A DNA stretch of 8,251 bases, from positions 1 through 8,251 of the forward strand of contig JAJRTM010000412.1 of assembly GCA_024278285.1 (NCBI GenBank), given 5' to 3'. The stretch comes from Planctomycetota bacterium. Lineage in GTDB: Bacteria; Planctomycetota; Planctomycetia; Planctomycetales; Planctomycetaceae. Shown here one piece after another: positions 1 to 5,734 of this stretch. The notes below the pieces were generated by a model. That model saw only the letters and a list, made by a program, of their open reading frames with translations, was not told the origin of the DNA and did no database searches. Each line of letters begins with the position of its first letter. Within the stretch, counting starts at the first letter, position 1. The position numbers and the translations under genes are program-made.

Positions 1-2982
1 GCGTTCGGATTGAACGTTCAAACGATTGCACAGGAACGCCCGGTCATTGCTCCGACAAACAGGAACGATCACCCGGAAGAAAAGGCGACCGAACCGGAAG
101 CGTCGAAAAAGACATTTACTGTTGCAGAAGATCTTCGACTGGAGCAACTTCTCACCGAACCCCTGATCGCCCAGCCGCTGCAAATTAGTTTCGATACCCG
201 CGGGCGCATGTGGTTGCTGGAATATCGCCAGTATCCTCGACCAGCCGGGTTGAAGGTGAAAAGCCACGATGTGTTCTGGCGAGCCGTTTACGATAAAGTT
301 CCACTCGCCCCGCCTAATCATGTGCGCGGGAAAGATCAGATCTCCATTCACGAAGATACCAACGGCGATGGCGTTTTCGATAAGCATAAAATTTTTGTCG
401 ATGGTTTGAATATCGCCACCGCCTGTGCAGTGGGCGGGGGTGGCGTCTGGGTGTTGAATGCTCCGTATCTTCTGTTTTATCCCGATAAAAATCAGGACGA
501 CATTCCCGATGGTGACCCCGAAGTTCATCTGGCTGGTTTTGGAATGCAGGATACACATTCGGTCGTTAACAGCCTCACATTCGGACCGGATGGCTGGTTG
601 TACGCGGCTCAAGGGAGTACGGTTAATGGGAATGTGATTCGCCCCGGTATCGATAAAAAACCGTTCAAATCGCTTGGACAGAATATCTGGCGATATCATC
701 CAAAGAAGAAAATTTATGAGATTTTCGCAGAAGGAGGGGGCAACGCTTTTTGTGTTGAGTTTGATCGTCAGGGACGCATTTATTCCGGACACAACGGCGG
801 CAACACGCGCGGCTTCCATTATGTGCAAGGCGGATTTTATCGAAAAGGTTTCTCGAAACATGGTCCTCTTTCCAACCCGTTCGCTTACGGTTTTTTCAAT
901 TCCATGCAGCATCACAGTGCAGAGCGTTTTACGCACAGCGTGATGATTTACGAAGATGATTTTCTCCCTGGAAAATATCGTAACAAACTGTTCGGCGTGG
1001 AACCGTTGCAAGGACGGATTGTGTATGCTGATTTTGAAAAACGCGGCTCGACATTCAAAACAAAAGACGTCGGGTTCCCGGTGAGCAGTACCGATTCCTG
1101 GTTCCGTCCGGTTGATATCAAACTTGGCCCCGATGGAGCAATTTATATCGCAGACTGGTACGACGGTCGCGTGGCTCACCTTTACACAATGGAAGAACAG
1201 GTTGATGCAACTCGCGGCCGCGTTTATCGGCTTGTCCCGAAAAACTCAAAACCAATTCCGCTACCTAACTTACAGAAGATGAGTCAGCAGGACTTGATCG
1301 CGTCGCTTTCTTCCACCAACCGCACGGTGCAGCAACTCGCGATGCGAACGCTGGTTGATCGGGAAGGGATCAAAGCACTGAAAAATGTCGAGCAGGAATT
1401 GAAAAACCCGAATCATCCCGCAGCATTACAACTGCTTCTGGTTCGATACCAGATTCAAGAATGGACCGATCAGCAACTTTCAACATTCTGGCAGCACAGC
1501 AATCCATTCGTTCGCGGTTGGAGTATTCGCCTGGCCTGTGATGACCACGAACTTTCCGAAGAACTTTCAAAGCAACTTGCGGATTTAGCGAAACATGAAT
1601 CGAATCTGTTTGTTCGCAGTCAGATCGCCAGTTCTGCCAAACGGATCAAGCCGGCTCAGAACCTTGCCATCACTACTGTTTTGTTGCAACGTAAATCAGA
1701 TGGGGAAGATCCTCATTTGCCCCTTCTGTACTGGTGGAATATTGAATCAGTTGCTTCACACGAACCGGCTTTACTGGTGAAATGGTTTGAGGCGTTACCC
1801 GTCAAAAAGACGCCGCTCTTTTCGACCGTTATTGCAGAACGGCTGATCAGAAGACTCGTTGCCTCTTCCAATCCTGTCCATTGGAAAATCGGCACGCAAC
1901 TTCTTAAACATTCCAAAAGCAAGCAGTTTGCAGCCACGTTCATTAAAGGGTTTGAGTTGGGAACGGAAAGTCAATCACTTGCGAAACTGCCTGACGAATT
2001 ACTGGCCGCTGTTGATGGTCTTGGTGAACTTCCCTTGCCTTTGCAACTTCGCTTGGGCAAGCCGGATGCGGTAAAGAAAGCGGTGCAGATTCTGACTGCA
2101 TCATCTGGTTCTTCCAAAAAACTGTTGCCCATTATTCGGGTGGCTGCTGAATTATCTGATCCTGCCCTGGCGAAAGCAGTTTTGCAGGCGGCTCAAAAGA
2201 CGAAGGATTCAAAAGTTCGTGTCGCCGCCTGGCTGGCGATGCAGGGGAGATTGGGCGACCAGATTTCTTTAACCGCAGCCAATTTGCCCACCAACTGGGA
2301 TAAACTTTCTGATCGTGAACAGTCTGCAGTCTGTTTGACGTATGCTTCTCGAAAAGAGTGGGCCAAAGAATTGGTTAAAGTTTGCCGAACGGGATCACTC
2401 GATCCGGAAGCGGTTCCTCAAGATGCCATTTTGAAGATGACATTTTTGAAAGATGACGATTTGCATCAGCAGATCAAACAACTGTGGGGTTCTCTTGATG
2501 GAGCCGCGACCGAAGAAATGATTAAGACGGTCGAGCGACTGACAAAAGTCCTCAACGAAAAAGATGGCGATCCTTATCCCGGAAAAAAACTGTACAATCA
2601 GCGTTGTGCAAAATGTCATGAACTGTTCAACGAAGGGGAATATGTTGGCCCCGGTCTGACATCGTATCAACGTAGCGACCGTCGGCAACTGCTGCTGCAA
2701 ATTGTGAATCCGGGTCTGGAAATTCGGGAAGGTTTCGAATTGAATGTCGTCGTCACAGCAGATGGTCGCGTGCTAACCGGCTTCATCACTTTCCAGGATG
2801 ACAACTTTCTCGTCATTCGTGGTTCGGAAGGGGAAGACGTTCGTATTGCCAAAGAAGATATCGACGAACTCGTGCCTCAACGAAAATCATTAATGCCTGA
2901 AGGAATTCTGAAAGACCTCAGCGACAAACAAATTGCAGACCTGTTCGCGTACCTGCAAAGCGGGCAACCATTAAACAGGTAA
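1..2982 (+). CDS. PVC-type secreted dehydrogenase-like protein with C-terminal haem c domain (5' end missing)
   Basis: Probably a periplasmic electron-transfer or sugar/polyol-oxidising protein; the substrate is unknown. Residue numbers count from the TTG at position 10. Residues about 30-410 match the PVC 'membrane-bound dehydrogenase' propeller family (TIGR02604-like): a Ca-binding-like loop DTNGDGVFD (116-124), GPDGWLYAAQGS, and the signature GPDGAIYIADWYDGR near 374-388. Residues about 420-840 are helical and HEAT-like. The end is the planctomycete haem-binding domain (TIGR02603-like), with haem-attachment motif CAKCH (C866, C869, H870) and probable axial Met962 in SLMPEG. The reading frame is open to base 1. 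The translated lead-in AFGLNVQTIAQ looks like the tail of a signal peptide, so the true start lies upstream and the TTG is unlikely to be used. DUF1499 follows 38 bp downstream. Family assignment is confident; the reaction is not known. Confidence 0.9.
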   Translation, partial: AFGLNVQTIAQERPVIAPTNRNDHPEEKATEPEASKKTFTVAEDLRLEQLLTEPLIAQPLQISFDTRGRMWLLEYRQYPRPAGLKVKSHDVFWRAVYDKVPLAPPNHVRGKDQISIHEDTNGDGVFDKHKIFVDGLNIATACAVGGGGVWVLNAPYLLFYPDKNQDDIPDGDPEVHLAGFGMQDTHSVVNSLTFGPDGWLYAAQGSTVNGNVIRPGIDKKPFKSLGQNIWRYHPKKKIYEIFAEGGGNAFCVEFDRQGRIYSGHNGGNTRGFHYVQGGFYRKGFSKHGPLSNPFAYGFFNSMQHHSAERFTHSVMIYEDDFLPGKYRNKLFGVEPLQGRIVYADFEKRGSTFKTKDVGFPVSSTDSWFRPVDIKLGPDGAIYIADWYDGRVAHLYTMEEQVDATRGRVYRLVPKNSKPIPLPNLQKMSQQDLIASLSSTNRTVQQLAMRTLVDREGIKALKNVEQELKNPNHPAALQLLLVRYQIQEWTDQQLSTFWQHSNPFVRGWSIRLACDDHELSEELSKQLADLAKHESNLFVRSQIASSAKRIKPAQNLAITTVLLQRKSDGEDPHLPLLYWWNIESVASHEPALLVKWFEALPVKKTPLFSTVIAERLIRRLVASSNPVHWKIGTQLLKHSKSKQFAATFIKGFELGTESQSLAKLPDELLAAVDGLGELPLPLQLRLGKPDAVKKAVQILTASSGSSKKLLPIIRVAAELSDPALAKAVLQAAQKTKDSKVRVAAWLAMQGRLGDQISLTAANLPTNWDKLSDREQSAVCLTYASRKEWAKELVKVCRTGSLDPEAVPQDAILKMTFLKDDDLHQQIKQLWGSLDGAATEEMIKTVERLTKVLNEKDGDPYPGKKLYNQRCAKCHELFNEGEYVGPGLTSYQRSDRRQLLLQIVNPGLEIREGFELNVVVTADGRVLTGFITFQDDNFLVIRGSEGEDVRIAKEDIDELVPQRKSLMPEGILKDLSDKQIADLFAYLQSGQPLNR

Positions 2983-3020
2983 ATAAAGTCCCCCTGAATG
3001 CCGCGTGAGAACAGATTGAA

Positions 3021-3494
3021 ATGAACAGGTTTCACAAAATGTTTGTCGGTATCGGGATTGCATTTGTGATTCTTATTGGAGTAATTCTCGTCCTTAATTT
3101 CAGAAGTCAACCTGCTGCGATTGGCGTAACAGATGGAAAACTGGCTGCTTGCCCACAATCGCCGAATTGTGTCAGCACTCAAACAGATCAGCCTGAAAAG
3201 CAAATGGAGCCTCTGGAATTTACAGGATCAACTGATCAGACGCGGGAGAAAATCAAAGCGATTCTGGAATCAATGCCTCGAACTCGCCTTGTGACCCAAT
3301 CAGAAAATTATCTGCATTTTGAAGTTCGCAGCTTGTTGATGCGGTACGTTGACGATGTCGAATTTCTGATCGATCCCGAGAAGAAGCAAATCGATTTCCG
3401 CTCAGCTTCACGTATCGGATACTCGGACCTGGGAGTCAACCGGGACCGAATGGAAACGATTACTCGAAAATTCCAAGAATCGCTCGAATCCTGA
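3021..3494 (+). CDS. DUF1499 family membrane-anchored protein
   Basis: This 157-residue protein has one N-terminal hydrophobic segment (about residues 7-27, rich in I, V, L and F) after a short basic start. It probably acts as a membrane anchor with the rest outside the cytoplasm. The soluble part carries the DUF1499 (PF07386-like) hallmarks: ACPQSPNCVSTQ with C44 and C50, then an alpha/beta region, then RSASRIGYSDLGVNRDR near the C-terminus (residues 127-143). Length is normal for the family and the molecular function is unknown. The ATG at 3021 is preceded by only a weak GAGA about 10 bases upstream. A second Met (residue 7, position 3039) would remove the basic leader but leave the membrane segment. 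The 38-bp gap after the dehydrogenase-like gene suggests co-transcription, which is an inference from spacing. Confidence 0.87.
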   Translation: MNRFHKMFVGIGIAFVILIGVILVLNFRSQPAAIGVTDGKLAACPQSPNCVSTQTDQPEKQMEPLEFTGSTDQTREKIKAILESMPRTRLVTQSENYLHFEVRSLLMRYVDDVEFLIDPEKKQIDFRSASRIGYSDLGVNRDRMETITRKFQESLES

Positions 3495-3545
3495 CACGAA
3501 TAAGCCGGAACAAACAGGAATTTGAACCACGAATAAACGCGAATT
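3495..3545. repeat. Short CACGAATAA-type direct repeats
   Basis: CACGAATAA occurs at 3495-3503 and again at 3528-3536, and the second copy runs on into ACGCGAATT. The segment around 3524-3545 resembles the degenerate ACCACGAAT...ACACGAAT intergenic repeats I associate with planctomycete and related genomes, but that comparison is from memory. It has no coding potential. It could equally be a chance pair of 9-mers. Confidence 0.3.
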
Positions 3546-3571
3546 CTTTGGGGCTTTGTTTGCTGTCCGGC
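3504..3571. terminator. Possible shared hairpin between convergent genes
   Basis: Between the stop codons of the DUF1499 gene (+) and the small lysine-rich gene (-), GCCGGA (3504-3509) pairs with TCCGGC (3566-3571). Inside it, CAAACA (3511-3516) pairs with TGTTTG (3557-3562), giving 12 base pairs in two blocks. The loop of about 40 nt is long and there is no clean T-tract on either side. A bidirectional terminator fits the position but is weakly supported by sequence. Confidence 0.25.
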
Positions 3572-3579
3572 AGAAGATA

Positions 3580-3765
3580 CTACTTGTTTTTACTTTTCGA
3601 TTTACTCTTGTTCGACGAACGTTTCTTTGCTTCGGTTTTTGAATCGGCCTGCTTCTTTTTCTTTGAGCCGCCCGCTTTCTTTTTCTCTTTCGGGGAACCA
3701 AAAACCGAATCCCAGCCATTGACAAATTTCTTGCTCGTTCCGGTATGTACTGTATAGCCAGTCAT
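3580..3765 (-). CDS. Small lysine-tailed protein, unknown function
   Basis: This is a 61-residue protein in two parts. Residues 1-23 form an ordinary-looking segment with aromatic residues (YTVHTGTSKKF, then NGWDSVFG). Residues 24-61 form a low-complexity basic tail in which 16 of 38 residues are Lys, ending in a K-S alternation (KSKSKSKNK). There is no signal peptide or membrane segment, so it is probably cytoplasmic. The start is well supported: GGAGGT sits five bases upstream of the ATG. The tail resembles histone-H1-like or nucleic-acid-binding tails, so nucleoid or RNA binding is a reasonable inference but not shown. The N-terminal block recalls small conserved planctomycete proteins, from memory only. 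It is convergent with DUF1499 and divergent from xylA. Confidence 0.75.
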   Translation of the reverse strand: MTGYTVHTGTSKKFVNGWDSVFGSPKEKKKAGGSKKKKQADSKTEAKKRSSNKSKSKSKNK

Positions 3766-3770
3766 CTTTT

Positions 3771-3776
3771 ACCTCC
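3771..3776 (-). promoter_or_regulatory. Strong Shine-Dalgarno of the lysine-tailed protein
   Basis: On the minus strand the bases read GGAGGT followed by AAAAG and then ATG. This six-base complement to the anti-SD has near-ideal spacing and is much stronger than the sites before xylA, DUF1499 or tex here. It fixes the start at 3765 and suggests the small protein is translated efficiently. Confidence 0.75.
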
Positions 3777-3860
3777 AGTTTTGATTGGGTTGATATTCTT
3801 CGAAAAAATCGCCACTCTGTTTATCAAGCAAAGCTGCTCACAAGATATCAGTAATCGTTG

Positions 3861-3870
3861 GTTGATCAAC
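3861..3870. promoter_or_regulatory. Perfect 10-bp palindrome upstream of xylA
   Basis: GTTGATCAAC is exactly self-complementary and lies 35 bp before the xylA start, inside the 140-bp divergent spacer. It is followed by an A/T-rich stretch (ATAAAATAAGAAA). Position and symmetry suit a dimeric repressor operator controlling xylA and possibly the divergent small gene. A single 10-mer palindrome can arise by chance, no second copy is seen in the spacer, and no regulator is encoded in the window. Confidence 0.3.
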
Positions 3871-3905
3871 TCATAAAATAAGAAATTCGTAACAGGAACT
3901 TTTCC

Positions 3906-5216
3906 ATGAGCTACTTTCCAGAAGTCTCAGCCATTAAATATGAAGGTCCAGAGAGCAAAAACCCTTTGGCATTCAAGCATTACAACCCGGAAGAAGTGGT
4001 TGAAGGACAGACGCTGCGTGAATTATTGCGTTTCAGTGTTTGTTACTGGCATACTTTTCGGGGGATGGGAGCCGACCCGTTTGGTCCAGGTTGTGCGGAC
4101 CGCCCCTGGGATGATGGCAGCGATTCGGTTGAGAACGCATTAAAGCGGGTTGATGTTGCGTTTGAATTCATGCAAAAACTGGGTGTCGATTATTACTGTT
4201 TTCATGATCGAGATGTCTCGCCGGAGCGGGCAACACTGAAGGAGTCGAACGAAGTTTTCGACACCATCGCCGATAAACTGCTTGAAGCTCAACAGGCGAG
4301 CGGCATCCAACTGCTTTGGGGGACTGCGAATCTCTTTTCTCATGCTCGTTACATGCACGGTGCAGCGACCAGTTGCAATGCAGATGTTTTTGCCCACTCA
4401 GCCGCTGCGGTCAAGAAAGCGATTGAAGTGACCCACAAACTAGGGGGGGCCAATTACGTTTTCTGGGGAGGCCGCGAAGGTTATCAAAATCTTTACAACA
4501 CCGACATGAAACGGGAACTCGATCACCTGGCGAAGTTCATGCACATGGCGAAAGATTATGCGAAGAGCATCGGTTTTGAAGGGCAGTTTCTGTTTGAGCC
4601 GAAACCGAAGGAGCCAACCAAGCATCAATACGATTTCGATGTCGCCGCCTGTATGAACTTTTTGCGTCAGTACGGATTGGAAGATGTTGTTAAAATGAAC
4701 ATCGAAACCAATCATGCGACATTGGCTGGTCACACGATGATGCACGAAATGGAATACGCACGCATCCAAAACTCACTGGGAAGTATGGATGCCAACTATG
4801 GCGACTTACTTCTCGGCTGGGACACCGATCAATTCCCAACAGACATTTATTTAACAACACAGTGCATGCTGGTGATACTGAAACAAGGCGGGATTAGCCC
4901 TGGCGGTTTGAACTTCGATGCAAAAGTTCGTCGAGAAAGCTTTGAGCCGATCGATTTGTTCTACTCACACATTGGCGGGATGGATGCGTTTGCCCGCGGT
5001 GCAAAAATCGCAGCAAGTATTCGCAAAGATGGCGTGCTGGAAGAGTTCGTCAGCAACCGTTACGCCAGTTACGATGAAGGGATCGGCAAGAAAATTGAAG
5101 AGGGGGCCGCAACTTTCGATTCTCTCGAACAATACATGCTGGAAAAAGGAGACTCTGCACCGAATGTGAGTGGTCGTCAGGAGTACCTTGAAAATTTGAT
5201 CAACCAATATGTTTAA
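3906..5216 (+). CDS. xylA: Xylose isomerase
   Basis: Cytoplasmic metal-dependent enzyme interconverting D-xylose and D-xylulose (often also D-glucose and D-fructose), the first step of the isomerase route of xylose use. At 436 residues it is full length for the longer class II type found in E. coli and Bacillus. All key residues are present, each one lower than in the E. coli numbering as I recall it: catalytic-site H100 and D103 in [10 protein letters not shown]; metal ligands and catalytic Lys in [13 protein letters not shown] (E231, K233); E267 and H270 in [13 protein letters not shown]295; D306 and D308 in [11 protein letters not shown]338 in [11 protein letters not shown]. The ATG at 3906 has AGGA at 3894-3897, eight bases upstream. 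No xylB, xylose transporter or XylR gene is in the window. No clear terminator follows the stop. Confidence 0.98.
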   Translation: MSYFPEVSAIKYEGPESKNPLAFKHYNPEEVVEGQTLRELLRFSVCYWHTFRGMGADPFGPGCADRPWDDGSDSVENALKRVDVAFEFMQKLGVDYYCFHDRDVSPERATLKESNEVFDTIADKLLEAQQASGIQLLWGTANLFSHARYMHGAATSCNADVFAHSAAAVKKAIEVTHKLGGANYVFWGGREGYQNLYNTDMKRELDHLAKFMHMAKDYAKSIGFEGQFLFEPKPKEPTKHQYDFDVAACMNFLRQYGLEDVVKMNIETNHATLAGHTMMHEMEYARIQNSLGSMDANYGDLLLGWDTDQFPTDIYLTTQCMLVILKQGGISPGGLNFDAKVRRESFEPIDLFYSHIGGMDAFARGAKIAASIRKDGVLEEFVSNRYASYDEGIGKKIEEGAATFDSLEQYMLEKGDSAPNVSGRQEYLENLINQYV

Positions 5217-5313
5217 GAGACCAAATAGATGACAACCCAACCGAGTGCCGTCAGACACCGAAGGATTATAGTGATCGGTTTGATGATCAGAATAAGCGAT
5301 GCCTGAAAATAAC

Positions 5314-5370
5314 TCCTCGGGTTGCTATGCAACTTAGATAACCCTGAACGGGATTGTCTGAGCTACCCGG
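5314..5370. other. Foldable segment with nested stems
   Basis: GTTGC-TAT-GCAAC (5321-5333) is a perfect 5-bp hairpin with a 3-base loop. Competing or enclosing pairings exist: GGGTT (5319-5323) with AACCC (5340-5344), CGGG (5318-5321) with CCCG (5366-5369), and CGGG (5349-5352) with the same CCCG. It could be a structured RNA in the xylA 3' region or part of another repeat family. No known RNA family is recognised. Confidence 0.3.
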
Positions 5371-5395
5371 TATCCCCGCAAGTTCAAGAAGATAA

Positions 5396-5540
5396 TCGTT
5401 TAACAGCAAGCCGAAGGCGACTGTGTAGACAGGTCTGCTTTACGCAAGAGTATCAATATCATGATCTACCTGTCGTTAAATAAGTGTGACTTTATTGTCC
5501 AGCCCACCCACGCAGTCGCCTTCGGCTTGCCGTTAAACGA
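5396..5540. repeat. REPIN/MITE-like element A, 31-bp terminal inverted repeats
   Basis: The arms are 5396-5426 and 5510-5540 and match in inverted orientation at 29 of 31 positions. The core GCAAGCCGAAGGCGACTG on the left mirrors CAGTCGCCTTCGGCTTGC on the right. Each arm contains its own mini-hairpin (GCC-GAA-GGC). The match continues outward with one gap (ATAATCGTTT against ATAATTCGTTT). A further 7-bp inverted pair, GACAGGT (5428-5434) and ACCTGTC (5468-5474), lies inside. The element is 145 bp, has no coding capacity and shows no clear target-site duplication. The layout fits a non-autonomous mobile doublet (REPIN or MITE); family identity is unknown. Confidence 0.75.
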
Positions 5541-5563
5541 ATTATTTGTAACGATGCAGTATC

Positions 5564-5715
5564 TGTAGGATGGTGTGCTTGCACCCATCAAATACGGTCT
5601 CCACTTCATCAATCCAATGCCGGTGGAACGAATGCCGAATGATAACAGATCCAATTTTTTCTGTTATGGAATGCAACCCGGCACGCGAAGATGGGGGCAA
5701 GCACGCCCTCCTACA
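5564..5715. repeat. REPIN-like element B, 26-bp terminal inverted repeats
   Basis: The arms are 5564-5589 and 5690-5715 and match in inverted orientation at 23 of 26 positions. They share TGTAGGA/TCCTACA outer ends and a GTGCTTGC-type core. The left arm is itself a hairpin: GATGG pairs with CCATC around GTGC-TT-GCAC with one bulged T (5569-5589), which is the usual form of a REP unit. The interior has further pairing: TGCCGG (5618-5623) with CCGGCA (5678-5683), and ATAACAG (5642-5648) with CTGTTAT (5661-5667). The whole 152 bp can therefore fold as one long imperfect hairpin. It ends 19 bp before the tex start, so any tex promoter must lie in or beyond it. No transposase is in the window. Confidence 0.75.
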
Positions 5716-5734
5716 TAAGTAAGGCGATGTAAAG

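Larger units (their letters stand above)
5217..5734. other. Gene-free xylA-tex spacer, mostly repeat elements
   Basis: These 518 bp contain no convincing gene. From left to right: about 95 bp after the xylA stop with only a loose 6-bp inverted repeat (AACCGA 5239-5244, TCGGTT 5275-5280); a foldable GC-box segment (5314-5370); an inverted-repeat element with 31-bp ends (5396-5540); and a second element with 26-bp ends (5564-5715). The last 19 bp before tex hold an AAGG ribosome-binding candidate at 5721-5724. A 62-codon minus-strand frame across both elements looks like a by-product of the repeats. Confidence 0.8.

Noticed and set aside
2395..2700. 101-residue minus-strand frame inside the dehydrogenase-like gene
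   Set aside because: It is a shadow of a well-supported coding region covering the HEAT end and haem motif, with no domain of its own.
3548..3757. 69-residue plus-strand frame rich in Phe and Leu opposite the lysine-tailed gene
   Set aside because: Its Phe-rich composition is simply the antisense reading of AAG/AAA lysine codons. The minus-strand gene has the strong Shine-Dalgarno.
4440..4769. 109-residue minus-strand frame inside xylA
   Set aside because: It lies opposite the most conserved catalytic part of xylose isomerase and has no independent support.
5239..5280. AACCGA/TCGGTT inverted repeat as the xylA terminator
   Set aside because: It has a 6-bp stem with a 30-base loop and no T-tract, too weak to call.
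5396..5540. CRISPR-like or toxin/antitoxin locus in the spacer
   Set aside because: The repeats are inverted, present in two copies only and non-coding. No cas, toxin or antitoxin gene is nearby.
5466..5654. 62-residue minus-strand reading frame across both repeat elements
   Set aside because: It runs through the right arm of element A and the left arm of element B, has no clear ribosome-binding site and shows no recognisable domain. It is better explained as translated repeat.
5727..5732. ATG-TAA start-stop minimal ORF just before tex, possible translational control
   Set aside because: It sits only two bases after the AAGG motif, so it lacks workable spacing and is probably chance.
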